A stretch of DNA of 64,000 bases from Cristatella mucedo (GCA_009760855.2 WPIO01000086.1:1413001-1477000); one strand, 5' to 3'; counted from the first letter of the stretch, positions 1-12,030 are shown. Notes: generated by a model not told the origin, from the letters alone. Program-made: numbers and translations.

Positions 1-2185
1 CCTGGTAGAGTCGGCACTGAAGGATGCCACGAAGAGGAGACGCACACTCTGCGGGGGGGGCCTTCCTGGACCTGCAGAATGCGTTTCCGAGTGTACCTCA
101 TGCGGCTCTCTTTGAGGCCCTGAGACACTCAGGGGTCGAGCAGCCCTTTATCGACCTGGTCGGCAGGGTGTATGCGGACGTGACGACCGTGCTACGCCTG
201 GGAGCCGACCTGCACGACCCCTTCCCGGCTGCGGGAGTGCGACAGGGAGACCCCCTGTCGCCGATCCTATTTGATGTCGCCATTGAGCCGCTTGTTTGCT
301 GGGTGGCCAAAGCTTCTACCAAGCATGGCTACCACCTAGGCTCGGCCAAACTCGCTGTGTGCGCGCTAGCAGATGACCTTGCGTTGTTTGCCAGCTCTCC
401 GAAAGGTCTACAGCGGCTCCTCAACCGCACCGCTGCGGTGGCAGGTAAGGTTGGCCTGGTTTTCCGGCCAACGAAGTGCAGGGTGTTCGCCCAAAATCTG
501 GAGGGGCCCCTCAGACAGCCGCTTTCCATCGTTGGCACTGCGATCCCCCTCCTAGCGGAGGAGTCGCACACTTATCTGGGGGCCCCCCCCAGTGCTTCGC
601 GTACCCCAGGGCAGAGGTGAAGGAGGCTGCGGCATCTCTCGCAAGAGACATTCTCCGCTTGCAGACCCCCCCTCGCACCCTGGCAGAGGCTAGACGCCCT
701 GCGCACGTTCTTGCTGCCGCGCCTTGAATATCTCGCGCGCAAAGTGGCGGCAGAAGAAGCTGTTCGCCCCGGTTGATGCTGCGGTCTGCGAGCTTTGCAG
801 ACACGCCTGTTCCCTGCCTCTGAGGGCCACGATCGGGTTCTTTCACGCTCGGGTACGTCCCGATGAGGCAGGAAATCGACATCCTACGAGCAACCCAGGC
901 CTGCAGGATGCTTGTCTCGCCGGACCTGACGGTGCGGCAAGTAGCGGTAGACTGCCTCGACGCGGCTGTGAAGGTCCTCAAGGGCCCTCCCACCGATGCA
1001 GCCCGCACGATCTTCCTCTCTGGCGGCTCATTCGAGGGTGGCGAACACGCCGGCGCCCGCTCGTTGTGGTCAGAAGCCAGGCGCGCGCTCCGCCGCCTCA
1101 AAGTGGCGGCGGTGTACAAGGATGGCAAACTCAGCCTTGGCTGGAACTCGGGCGAACACAGGACACCAACGTTCGACCCAAAGTCCATGGTGACGGTCCT
1201 CAGGCAGGAGGTCATGGCAGGCTGGGCCAGCACATGGGCCTCCAAGCCGGACCAGGGGATGGTGTCGTGCTGTCTGGCGACGGACAAGCACGCCAACCAC
1301 TCTCACTTCCTTAAGTCCGGCTTTGGAATCTCGTTCGCGTCCTGGCGCTTCATCTTCAAGGCCAGGCTCGACATGCTGCCGTGGCTCGGGCCCGCTGGGA
1401 CCCGGACCACCCCACGAGATGTCGTAGGGGCTGTGACAAACTGGAAACTCTCCCTCACGCGATCAATAACTGTGGAGATGATGCCGATGATTACAGCCCG
1501 GCATAACGCTGTGCTGAAACGCTGGTGGCTGCTCTGCCGCGTTCCCTGTCTCGCTTCGCCAAGGTAGACCAACCTCATGAGCTGGACCCGGTCCGTGGCA
1601 GACGCCAGGACCTGGTGGTCGACATCAGGCGATACTGGGTGATTGCAGACGTTGCGATCCCGTTTGATAAAGGGGTCGAAGCTCTCAACACTGCTTCTAC
1701 GCGCAAGATCGCGAAATACACGGAGCTTGCGGATGCATTGCACACTCAAGGGCGACAGGTGGAGCAGTGCTCGTTTGTGGTCGGCTCCCTCAGCTCGTGG
1801 GACCAGGCCAATTGGCGCTCACACGCTTTAGCAGCCGTGCCTCAATGGAGGCCCGGCACCTTCGGGCTGCGTCTAGGGCCGGAACCACCAGTTCCTGAAG
1901 GGGTTCCGACGGCGCAATGCCACGCCAGCAGCTCATCAGGTTCGCGAGAGCAGACGAGAACTCAAGCCTAGCAGTAGGGCCGGCACCCGGCGGCAAGGCA
2001 AGCGGATCGTCTCCTGCGATAAGGGACGATCAAGCGCAGCTGGCTGACCAGCAGCGTGGAGCTAGCTGATAGCAGCTGCTCCAAGTCAGCCTCACGGGCT
2101 GGCTTTGTCACAACCTGGCTCGGGTATCTTCCAGATGAGCTGAGGCCTATTGTAGTGAGTGCAGTACCCAATAAACTGTATGAAT
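1..2185 (+). pseudogene. RLE-type non-LTR retrotransposon copy 1 (RT to endonuclease, 5' cut by window)
   Basis: A decayed reverse transcriptase followed by a restriction-like endonuclease, from the same family as the copies at 44-51 kb. The RT palm begins at the window edge. FLDLQNAFPSVP carries the first catalytic Asp, RQGDPLSPILFD follows, and the ADD box is read as LADDLALF near 365-385. A G-run near 53-60 shifts the frame relative to the upstream bases. After about 620 the RT C-terminus moves between frames. The linker reads best at 863-1410. The RLE zinc knuckle (C-x2-C-x7-H-x4-C) lies at 1420-1475 in a different frame from its neighbours. The catalytic block at 1600-1670 reads RRQDLVVD, with Gln in place of the usual Pro of RPD. 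The 3' end has an AATAAA near 2170. At least four frameshifts make it inactive. Family identity is firm by comparison with copy B; activity is excluded. Confidence 0.9.
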
Positions 2186-2560
2186 CGGTATAAGCTGGCA
2201 GATAAGCTGCTTGCACATGGACGACTGGTGGAATAGTGCTTGCTTGTGGTTGGCTCACTTGGTATGTGGCACCAAGCCAATGAGTCAGATCTCTTGGCAG
2301 TATGGGCCAACTTTAAGTACCCTAAGCTCCTTGTGAAGCTCTACTTATGCAAAGCCATCAACAGGCCGGCAAGAGTGTGGCGCTCAATCATGGAGTCGCT
2401 GTCGGAGGGGGGACTGCATAGACTGCCGGACACGGGTCAGTAGGCCCAGAGCCCGATAGGGCTCAGGGGCAGCGAAAGACCACGTACCCGGGCATGCAGC
2501 ATCCAGGCAGCCGCTGCAGGCAGACAGAGCACAACAACGAGCCAGCAGGTTCTTGGACGG
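2186..2560 (+). pseudogene. 5'-truncated RLE retrotransposon fragment (copy 2)
   Basis: Directly downstream of the AATAAA-bearing end of copy 1, the RLE C-terminal region starts again. The block with VVGSLGMWHQANE and KAINRPARVW at about 2235-2380 matches VGSLGAWHPENE and DAINGSARVW of the copy at 49-51 kb, and copy 1 carries the same block (VVGSLSSWDQAN) at about 1775-1815. This is therefore a second, 5'-truncated copy lying head to tail. It stops being recognisable near 2440. From 2560 the sequence becomes the left inverted arm, so the fragment is interrupted there. One stop codon (TAG near 2235) already breaks the frame. Confidence 0.75.
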
Positions 2561-5204
2561 TGCGGCCTCTCAGGCTGCTTATTGGCTCAAGTGCCTCACA
2601 GTCATATGCCATCAAATAGGGCAAATGGCAAGAAACTGTAGTCCTGTGAAAAATGCTTTGACTACAAGGATACCAGGCCCAACCCCAACTTGGCCAGGTG
2701 GCAAAAAATGCTGTGGCCATTTTTTGTCGGGATGAACAATGAGAAGGCTTTTGCATTCTCGATGTCTTCCTAATCTACAGTGTTTACATAGAGATACCTT
2801 CACCTAGCCTGAGTGAATTAGTATTCAAAACAAATACCTTGGCCAGAAAATCAATAGCTATGCACTTTTCGTACCTAGAGATGGCCAGACTAGGGTAAGC
2901 GACAACACGAGATCAGGGCCAGCGCTGAACTACAAGTGAGCTATAACATTAAGTTCAATGGAGCACACACAAAAGCAACGATTCCATAAAGACCTCGATC
3001 AAAATCAGTTCAAACCAAAGACGTAATATGCCCCAGTGAGCTTTCGAAGCGAAACCATACAATTTTCAATCAAAACATTGAACTGGGAAGGAGCATTTAA
3101 AAACTCTTTCCAACCATCTGGAAAGACCACATTCAGGAGTTCAAAACCAGTAAAATGAAAGACTGCATCGTGATCCGTATCTTGGTCGAATAAATTTAGT
3201 CAAAATTAAACGAAATATGAATCCACATATAGAAAAGGATAGATTAAACCTATGGACCAAGGCATTAATGTTTCGTGAAATTATTAATTCAATAAAATCA
3301 AGTTGCCCGATATGGCAGAAACAAATCTTTAAAAATATACATTCATTGCAAAAACCTAGTGTGGCAGAGCACAATGACTGATGGGCATTTCAGGAGAGCC
3401 ATTCAGGTTAATAGACAAGGACAAACTCAGCATTCCAAAATCGACTCGGGAGGACCTTCCAAAGCTGACCGTAAAGACATGGGCGCAGAGGCCTAGCACG
3501 TTTGCCAGGTGGCAACAGCTGTGACAGTGAGGCTTTCTTGCCAACTTCGGCCTATGGTCATGCCACTCAAAAATTTGAGCAAAGTTGAGGAATAAAAAAA
3601 AGGCCAAGCTAACAAAATCCCCCAGACACTGTTTCCAGCTCAGACCTGAACTGCCAGCCCGAGAGAATAGGGGACCACCTGGGGCGAGCCTACAGGTGGA
3701 CATAGGTGCAGAGCCTGAATGGAAATTAAGTTCTCTCGGGGCACTATGTTTCCATGAGAAAACCCAAAATGATAATGGGATACTGCATAACTATGTCCGG
3801 CCAGAAACTACAAAGAAAGACTTGGGGGTCATTTCAGAAGTATGGCTATCAGTCTCTGGTGAGCGCTTGCATGGAAATGAGGGAATGTAGGGTCAAGCAC
3901 CTGTGTTCAGGAGGTTAGAAAATCCTGCCGGAATTTAGATTTAACAACTTATGAATAGATATTACCGACAAAGCATAATAAATGCATAAGCAAAGACACG
4001 ATGGGGCAAAATATAACTTTGACAGGTAGTCAATAAACAAAAAACTAACCAACACTCTTACATTCAATTGCATTTCCCTTTGCAACATATGTAAAGCGCA
4101 TAGAAAGACATTAATTCTATGAGGGCGCTTTATCAACTGCATTATTATCATTACTGCCCCAGTGAATGATCGTTTAGCTGCAGCTCACTAGAAAGCTCCT
4201 ACAGTACAGTTGAGTTAACATGCCTGTCACTGAGTAGCACCTTGGTCAGAGCAGAAAGACTGCCTTTTCCAATGCAACTGTCTTTATGAGCATTCTACAG
4301 CTCCATGTACAGCTTCTTCTGAACACCTATGCTTAATGTTTAACTACTTGGCTTTATGGCCGGCTGTGTCCTCACTAGCTAAAACCTGACTTTAGGTTCT
4401 GGATGCTAAAGTAATGAAAGCTGGGCATGGGGCTGAGAAACCCAATTTCTACCAGTAATGATAACTGATTATACTCTAAGCACCTCTAGAAAAATAGCAT
4501 AACACTATCTGACACCTATTTCATCAATTATGTCCCAATTGCTCAGGCAATTCACCGAAGTGGATTTGGAATCACAGCTTCCGACGATGAACATTTGAGA
4601 TTTACAACGATTTCTTCGATGAGCTTCGTCGAGCATCTGCTATGATACACCGAGCTGAGAACAACCAACAGTAAGGACTCTTCATTGGGACCAATAATAT
4701 TAGGCTAATAAGGTCACGGTGGGCAAAACCACCTCGAAGACACTCAAGCTAGCCCTAAACTAATCTTAACCAAAAACAAAGTTCTTCAAAAGTCACGATT
4801 TCGAGACGTCCCACTAAATTCAAACATGTTAAAAACATACAAGCTGGGTTTAAAACCGATAAAAACGACCTATTCGTAGTAACTATTTGGGTCGTACTTA
4901 AAACTTAAGCCATTAACCTGAACCTTGCTCTCGAAGACATTAATATTAACGAGCAGCTAAAAGCTACTAGATCAATATCTACCATTCGATCCAGCTTCCT
5001 TTGCACCAAATGTAAAATGTCTATAGAGATTTGAGTTCTCGGAGGGCGCTACATCAGGTGCACTACTATTATTAATATTAAACTTAATGCCTCGTAATTG
5101 CAAATGCAATTAAACGATGTAATCGTATATAACAAATCCCAGCTAGTGTGTGGGGCCGTGGAACTTAAAGTTGGGAATGTAGAGCCCATATTACAATGAG
5201 GCTT

Positions 5205-6200
5205 GGCAGTGGGTTGCTGGATATTTCAGTACCAAAAAACAAGGGATAGCAAATTTGAATGGCAATGGTAGGATATCCCAAAAACTAATTGCCAAATTAC
5301 AGAAGTACAGTCAAGGAATCAATAAATGCGACCTAGAAGAGATGAAAAGGTGCGAGAACAATTTTATACAAACATGTTAACAACGATGCTGCTGCTGACC
5401 ACGGTTGTAGCCATGATGGAGAGGCTTTGCAGGCATTTGCAAAGCTATTGCGAATAACAGGTCCTTTAGGCATACCTTACACACGATTTTAGAACTTGCA
5501 AACGTGGTGATGTGGTCTCACAAATACACGAGAAAGTGTCAGATAAAAATCACCTTAGCAGAAGGATGCATTAAAGCTAATTCAAAATGAGAATGGGTCT
5601 CTGCATAACCTTATATGGATGGACTGTCCAAGACCAAGAACTCAGGCACTCAAGCCATATGTCAATCGATGTATGCTGGCTCTGTTTATGAAATATGAGG
5701 GAGTGAATGGTCGGGGGCTAGTTTTTTAAACATCAGAAATTATAAAAGGGGAAGGGGTGAATATATTTACGTATGAGTAAGCCGAGCGCAGCAGCATAAA
5801 TTGTACAGCTAAGCCATAAAGCAGGGCTAAAAAGTGCACGAGTAAACAGGGCCAAACAGCATACCGACGGATATGGGGAACAGAAAGTAGTGCATTTTCT
5901 TATTAGTTGCTAGGTTAGTGGATAGTACTTAGGTCACGCAAAACTATGCTAAGCAGGTTGAAAAATATGATACAAGACATCGTTAGATACAGGTCACACT
6001 ACAATTTTGTTTTGTAATGATTTGTCGACCAGATAAAGTTATTGGAAAAGGATCAATGGAATGTGATATTTTCAAAATGTGACTCGAGTGGCCTTGGAAT
6101 GTTTCCTAAGCTTGGGTTAAACTTAGGTTAAGCCCAGGGCTATGGAGTTCCATCCTCATGACACGTGTCCCGGATGGGTTCGACTTCTATGGTGTCAATC
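5205..6200. other. Left-arm-only insertion of about 1 kb
   Basis: The two arms align on both sides of this block. 5145-5200 pairs with about 41,940-42,000, and 6205-6260 pairs with 41,855-41,905. In the right arm only a few tens of bases separate those points. The block therefore entered the left arm after the duplication, or was lost from the right. It has no long ORF and I recognise no transposon ends in it. Confidence 0.6.
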
Positions 6201-6542
6201 CTTCAATGACATTAAGTCTTTTCTGAGTTTAAAGGAAAATGCTAAATCAGCCATTCTTGCCTTCTTTACTTAATTCCACCACCTGGCCCCACCAGTGACC
6301 AAATGCAACCAAACTTTTGATATCAACGGAATTAAAAAACATGTTTCGCCCAACTGATCAAGAAATAGAACTGAAGTTCATAGTTATTATGATTCTGAAT
6401 CCCTGAAGACAGATCCGGAAACAATCACTTCAATTCGCTGATAGCAGCAAGCACTGACAAACAAAAATTCTGACATCTTGCACTAAAGCAGACAGCTGAG
6501 TCAAACTCATCAAGGCGTGGGTGCACTAGCAGCCACAACAAT

Positions 6543-7476
6543 ATAAGATTGGTATGAGTAATCACTGAAACCGTTTAAACAAGCTTGTACACACACGAGA
6601 TCTATCAAAAGAGAAGAAATAGACTTGATGCATTGTACTTCAGCAACCATAACCATTAGCTATATTTCAACCTCAAATACACGTCCACTCCCACCCCAGA
6701 CAAAACAATATTCAGACTGTTAGTTAGTTCTAACGAATGATAACTGCTAGTAGTGCTGACCACTACCTGAGCTATCTCCCTGCTCTAGATACTAACAAGT
6801 CCTCCTTACTAACGCCTACTTAGAAACCACTTTAACCTATATCACGGAAAGTCGGCCACAGAAGAACAGACACAGAAGACGAACTCGCACAAACAGGAGT
6901 TACACTATGGTTACTGTTCGACTACATGCCACCAGACTAAAGGACAGTTCAAAGATCGAAGGCATGCTTAAGATAACTTAACGGGGTGACATAAATACAG
7001 CCACTAATAAGATTGGTATGAGTAATAACTGAAACCGTTTAAACAAGCTTGTAGACACAAGAGATCTGACCATCAAAAGAGAATTAATAGACTGGATGCA
7101 TTGTACTTCATCAACCATAACTATTGGCTAAATTTCAACCTTAAGTACACGCCCATTCCCTCCCCAGACAAAACAATAATCAGACTGCTAGTTAGTTCTA
7201 ACGAATGATAACTGCTAGTAATGCTAACCACTACCTGAGCCATCTTCCCGCTCAAGATACTAACAAGTCCTCCTTACTAACGCCTACCCAGAAATCACCC
7301 TAACCTACAATTTATCATGGAAAATCGGCCACCGAGGAACAGATAGAGATGAAATTGCACAAACACAAGTTGTACTACGGTTGTTATTCGACTACATGCC
7401 ATCAGATTGAAGGACAGTTCAAAGATTGATGGCATACCTAAGATAACTGGAAGGGGTGACATAAATACGGCCACCA
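6543..7476. repeat. 464-bp tandem duplication inside left arm
   Basis: Two adjacent units start at 6543 and 7007 with the same words (ATAAGATTGGTATGAGTAAT) and run in parallel to CCACTAATAA and CCACCAATAA respectively. They differ by scattered substitutions and small indels. The right arm has a single copy at about 41,090-41,570, so the tandem doubling is specific to the left arm. Confidence 0.85.
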
Positions 7477-8051
7477 ATAATTAGAAAGCCATATGCCACT
7501 CCCAATATTCGAACCACAAGCATGCTGCCAAGCTAGGACACTGATATGCACTGGTACAACATTTACCGAGTTGGGGTGCATGCACAAGTAACAAGAGCAA
7601 TAACGACAGCAGCTTCAGCAGAAGAAGAAACACGAGGCCATCATTCATAGGTTACGAGTTCGGCAATGCTAAAGCTTTGCTAGCCAGCTCACTTACCAAA
7701 TGCTTGATGGCACATACTGTAAGCCGATTGCTGTCTGTAGTATAAGCTTGCAGCCTCATGTGTGGCGCTATTGATGTCTGTAGTACAAGCTTGCAGCCTC
7801 ACGTCTGGCGCTGCTGCTGTCATCGCAACTATTCGTTTTAGTTAGTAGTACCTCCTGGTTGTTTCGATTTGCATGCTGGCATCCTTAGTTGGCTCATGCA
7901 TACATAGGCACACTCAAGGGTGAAGAATTCACTACACAGTGCATTTACACACAAAGTCATATCGAATGGGCAGCAGCCTAAAATTATATTCCAACCATAT
8001 GAGATCGGCTGATAAAGCTACACCTCAGAAAAGGAATAAAGAATTTCTGAT

Positions 8052-8233
8052 AAATAAATAAATCCTAGCTGATTAAACAGCCTCTTTTTGTATAGCGACA
8101 GAAGAGCCTTTCCGCTATCACCACCGCTTGCAGTGGCGATACAGAATCGCCTACCACAGGAATCGAACCGACGACCTCGGGCCGTGGTCTTGAAAGCAAC
8201 CACCTTACCTAGTGTGCCGCCACCGCTCACCAT
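8052..8233 (-). mobile_element. tRNA-derived SINE, precisely bounded by an empty site in the right arm
   Basis: On the minus strand it starts with a tRNA-like head (GGCACACTAGGTAAGGTGG), has a B-box-like GGTTCGATTCC, and ends in AATCAGCTAG plus a (TTTA)n tail. The right arm around 40,350-40,370 reads straight through with no insert (TTTCTGAT joined to GCTGTACAC). This fixes the ends of the SINE and shows it inserted after the arms were duplicated, or was never copied to the right arm. Relatives lie at 13,745-13,890, 22,065-22,370 and 59,825-60,010. Confidence 0.85.
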
Positions 8234-8422
8234 GCTGTACACATCAATGTACGTAGCAGATAATAGCCTACAGAAACAGCTATCACGAGCTACCATGACT
8301 GAATACAACAAGTATTCTTCCTATAGTAGTGCACTCTATTCCATAGCTGTAGGGAGGCAAGTAAGCATAGGGGCATGCAGGCTAGGTAGTAACCAAAACA
8401 GTCAGCACAACTTGTGTCCTGA

Positions 8423-8740
8423 CTATTTACATAATGCAGTGAAGCAAGAGTAAAAAACGCATTTGAAGAATTGAATGTAAGTGTACCTTAATGGCAAGTA
8501 GATGCGTTGTAACCTGGCTGCACAGAATCCAATAGAGGTGGATGCTTGGTGAATGCTGAAAGAAAAGAACAATTCAAGTCGAGTCGCTGTCACACAACTA
8601 ATACTGCCGCTTCCACTGCTAGCAGCACGAGATAGTGGAGCATAGCCGTTGCAAGCCTTAGTACAAGCGTCCCCAACATTCCCTAATGCGGCCAAAAATA
8701 CCGCAGCAACACAGCTAAAGAGACGGACACGTGGATACAT
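8423..8740 (-). other. Arm-conserved ORF with signal-peptide-like start (left copy)
   Basis: A 105-codon ORF. The first 25 residues look like a secretion signal: a short basic start (MYPRVRLF), then a hydrophobic run (VAAVFLAALG), then a possible cleavage region before DACTKACNGY. The right arm keeps the same start and almost the same residues at 39,913-40,221. Conservation may only reflect recent duplication, because non-coding parts of the arms are about as similar. A polypyrimidine-AG (TTCTTTTCTTTCAG) followed some 70 nt later by AAG-GTACA lies inside the ORF and looks like an acceptor and donor, so only the first part may be an exon. I do not recognise the protein. It may be chance. Confidence 0.25.
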
Positions 8741-9579
8741 ATCGCTGCCGATGTAAAGTCACCCAAAAGTGTCGCATTTACATTAACGCATGCCGCGCTA
8801 TTATTACGGCAACTTAGTGGATGCAATGACTTTAAACAAGCGGCTAAGAAGTTAGCACTGGGCGGACACCCGGGATGGCATGCCGGCCTACCGGCATGGC
8901 GATTATTTGCGACGTAAATGAGGTTCGATTGAACCACACACTCAAACTGCAATCAAATTTTACCAAATCAAAGAAATACCATTCAATTACAAATATCCAC
9001 TTGAGAAGCACGGATACGGCTACAATCAGCCGCACGCGATACGTACTTCAGCCGCATGCCGATAAAAACACCATGCCGCCGACAAGGTGTTCCGTTGCAA
9101 TGACGGCCTTACTACAGCATGGATTGAACAAATAGTTATCTTCGGTGTGTGCTTAGTAAAATTTGGCGCTTAACTTTAAAATAAATAAATAATTTATTTA
9201 AAAAAATCATAGAACTTTCTAGGAGCACTAATTTCTACATTCTGGTAACGTACGTAGACATTTTGCTAGACCTCGGTCGCTGGAGCTGAAGCACCGCTGG
9301 ACCAAACCAGGTCGGCAGCTAAGCCTGCGTGGAATGATGTAGGGGTTGGACCAATATCTTTAAGAGTAGATTCTTGCAGTTTTAATCATTCAATATATGG
9401 CTGTTTCGCACAGTTACTATAGTGAAGGAGGCTAGAAGCAGGAAAACGGTTGTCTTGAATTGGGCACAAGTTCGAACGGCGGCAGCCCCACAATAAAAAC
9501 GAGTAAAGTTTAGCAACAGGCAAAGCTGCGTTAAGCTACCAACGATTTAAGTATATTATTATAATACAAATATAATAAA

Positions 9580-9720
9580 TTTGCAAAGCGCCCTCAGAGA
9601 ACTTGTCTATCTTCACGTGCTTCAAATTTGCCACCAGGCGCGACCCAGAGACCTCGGCGTAACTTGGTGGACGCGTCAGCCTCTAGGCATACCACTGCTG
9701 CTTATAACCACCGGCAAGCA
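9580..9720 (-). mobile_element. SINE-like repeat near inner end of left arm
   Basis: This block is present in both arms (right copy about 38,940-39,080), so it predates the duplication. In the right-arm orientation it has a tRNA-like core (GCGTCAACCGAGTTACGCAG, then a degenerate B box CAGGCTCATGCCC). It ends in GAAGCACCTGAATATAGACA and AAGGCACTTTGCAAAG. The segments at 18,165-18,275 and 27,190-27,345 share the GGGCTCGAGCCC core and GAAGTGCCTGA-type tail, suggesting one SINE family. Confidence 0.5.
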
Positions 9721-10519
9721 TACAAGTGATAGGAGCACGGAGTCTCTTGAGTTTAAGAAAAGTAAAAACCCTTGTCTGCACTGCAGCTAAGTCAGTTATT
9801 GAGCCCTTAAGGTCATAGCCCCGAGCCCTGGCGCATATGCAAATCACCTGACATAGATATTCAGTACTCTTGGGGCGCTATACAAACGATTTACATTTTG
9901 CTTGGCTGAAATTATATATGCAATGGATATACATATTGATGGATATACATTTTGATGTATTCACATACACTTGTTTATTTGCATATACACCATATATATT
10001 TATACGTAAACCCATCAAGGTATTTATTGTAAATATATCTATAAACATGCAAGTGGTTGATATATTATCGGGGCACTCCGACAATTAGAAAATAAAAAAT
10101 GCAACCAATAGTAATTGGATCCGGTTTCTATTGTAGCAAATGTAAAGCGCCGAGAGTAACTGACTTCTTCAAAAGTGCGCTTTATCAACTTCGTTATTAT
10201 TGCGATTATTAAGATGTTTTGGGGTGAGAAACACGATAATAAGTTAGCAACTGCATACCTAGTGTTAGAGGGATTCTTTAGCAAAAGGCATATAGAGCTC
10301 GATGTCAGACGTGCTGCTACATTGCATGCCTTATGTGATTCCGGTGTTTCTGTAGCTAGTCAAGTGAAGCATAACCATCGGAGCTTTATATGCTGCCCGA
10401 TGGGATCAAACCTGCTTCCATGGGCTGCATGTTAAGGCAAGCACATATCTGAGCATTAAAATCAAGCTGTCTGCACGGTGTCAGCGTTTTCCTTACCCGA
10501 ATAAATAAAGGTTAGCAGG

Positions 10520-10870
10520 GTTGTTATCAATGATGACACTCCTGCTCAAAGATGGCAATAGATGCAAAAAGACTCCTCCTCTGCTTACTTACACAACGAC
10601 ATCTACTCTCCAACTGCCGACTATGGCACATCTTTTTCAGCGGTCCTAAACTGCTACTTCTATGCTACTCACTACCGCAACTGCTCTCCTAACTCTGCTA
10701 TGCTTCCCACTTTCTCTCTGTTGCGTGAGACGAAGTCTGTTGGCTACCGAATGCGTACCGAAAGCCGCTTAGGCTGTGAGTGCGCTATACAAAACTCTCC
10801 TGCGTAACACCCACATGGTCTTTATGACTTTGTGGAGTTACTGATGGAGATACATTACATTACATTACTT
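10520..10870 (+). mobile_element. 3' end fragment of a CR1/L2-group LINE (family 2)
   Basis: The segment shares a run of words with 12,150-12,585 and 29,140-29,510: GACATCTACT, CTACTGCCGACTATGG-type, GAGACGAAGTCTGTTGGCT, GAAAGCCGCTTAGGCTGTGA, and TTTATGACTTTGTGGAGTTAC before a GGAGATACATTACATTAC end. At 28,380-29,510 this end is attached to a reverse transcriptase, which identifies it as a LINE 3' end. It is 5'-truncated, as LINE copies usually are, and has no coding potential. Confidence 0.7.
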
Positions 10871-11279
10871 AGATCTGAACTAACTTCCTTTACAACAACG
10901 TCATCGGCACTGTTTTATATGAAGACCATTAGTCTCGCAGTTGGCGAACGGCAGTCTATCGAATTTCAGGCTAATAACATAGTTTTGAGCTTACCACTGC
11001 ATAACCTCATTACGTATGCACAAGGCTTATTGGCTTTGCTTTTCGCATAACTTGAGCACATACAATGTGTAGAACCTCAGCACTAAAATAAAAACTATAT
11101 ACCTTATCATGCAATCTTTCAGATGTTTCTGACATATAATGTTCGTCAATGAAAGAGTTATGTGTCGTTTTCTTTTAAAGGAAATTATTATAAATATATT
11201 TTAGAAATGAGTCAACATGCTCAAGTTCACAGAGTGGAAGATTATGTACATCCATAGCTAGGTTTATTAAGATGTTATA

Positions 11280-11459
11280 TGAAACTAGTAAGACGGACGC
11301 TTTCATCTTTGTCTTAAGATGTTTAATGATTTAACCTATATGAAACTAGTAAGGCGGACCCTTTCATCTTTGTATTAAGATGTTTAATGATTTAACCTAT
11401 ATGAAACTAGTAAGGCGGACCCTTTCATCTTTGTATTAAGATGTTTAATGATTTAACAC
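11280..11459. repeat. 61-bp tandem repeat, three units
   Basis: Three successive units begin TGAAACTAGTAAG at 11,280, 11,341 and 11,402 and end GATGTTTAATGATTTAAC. Units 2 and 3 are almost identical; unit 1 differs at a few positions (AGACGGACGC against AGGCGGACCC). No coding capacity. Confidence 0.95.
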
Positions 11460-11639
11460 TTCTTGATCGGAAAGAAGATGAGAGTGCCAGCGATGTCAAC
11501 AGGCTTAGGGAAATTATTAAGACACTTTCTTTCTATTCCAGATAATTGAAAGGAATAGAAATAAACTTAAGCGCTGAGAATTCTTTAATTATGTTGAATT
11601 AAGATCAATTCTACCTTGAGTGGTGCAATAATAAACGAT

Positions 11640-12030
11640 GTTCCTTAAATCCTTTGGAGACCGTGCATTTAGTTCAAATGCACCCAAAGCCTGGAACTCC
11701 CTCCCGACCTGCGACAGAACATCCCCTGACCTGACCACATTTAAAAGGAACTTGAAAACACACCTATTTAGGACAGCATGTAGTGGGTCTCCGTGAATCG
11801 TCCTTCATGTGCTTCTGCGTGCTGACACTGTTCATGCTGCCACTAACAACATTTGCATGCTGACCCTGAGCATGTCACCCCTAACCATATTATTCATTTT
11901 TTTTGTTGTTCAAGCATGGTTTTACTTACCATTCAATTGCATTTCCCTTTGCAGCAAATGTAAAGCGCCTAACAAAAATTAAGTTCTGTGAGGGCGCTTT
12001 ATCAAGTGCATTGTTATTCTTATTATGATT
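11640..12030 (+). mobile_element. L2-like LINE 3' end (family 1)
   Basis: It begins in the RT C-terminus: CTTTGGAGACCGTGCATTTA and CAAAGCCTGGAACTCCCTCC encode the tail that at 16,230-16,330 is joined to a full RT. The 3' UTR follows and ends in the family's stem-loop (AAAGCGCC at 11,962, GGGCGCTTT at 11,992-12,000), then ATCAAGTGCATTGTTATT and a TTA-rich tail. It is 5'-truncated. The same 3' end occurs at least ten times in the window. Confidence 0.85.

Larger units (their letters stand above)
2560..9852 (+). repeat. Left arm of long inverted duplication
   Basis: Read in reverse complement, this segment matches 38,792-44,403 nearly base for base over most of its length. Anchors: 2570-2760 pairs with 44,200-44,400; 2790-2900 with 44,060-44,190; 4550-5020 with 42,150-42,550; 8420-8900 with 39,760-40,220; 9640-9850 with 38,795-38,960. 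It is about 1.7 kb longer than the right arm because of three left-only additions: a segment at about 5205-6200, one extra copy of a 464-bp unit (6543-7006 or 7007-7476), and a SINE at 8052-8233. The outer edge falls in an RLE retrotransposon fragment. No conserved protein family is seen in the arm. It contains LINE 3' tails (about 4060-4150 and 4990-5090) and a SINE near its inner end. It could be a segmental inverted duplication or the terminal repeat of a very large element. Confidence 0.9.

Noticed and set aside
511-1296. 261-codon minus-strand ORF opposite retrotransposon copy 1
   Set aside because: Shadow of GC-rich coding sequence; the plus-strand frames match RT and RLE motifs, this one matches nothing.
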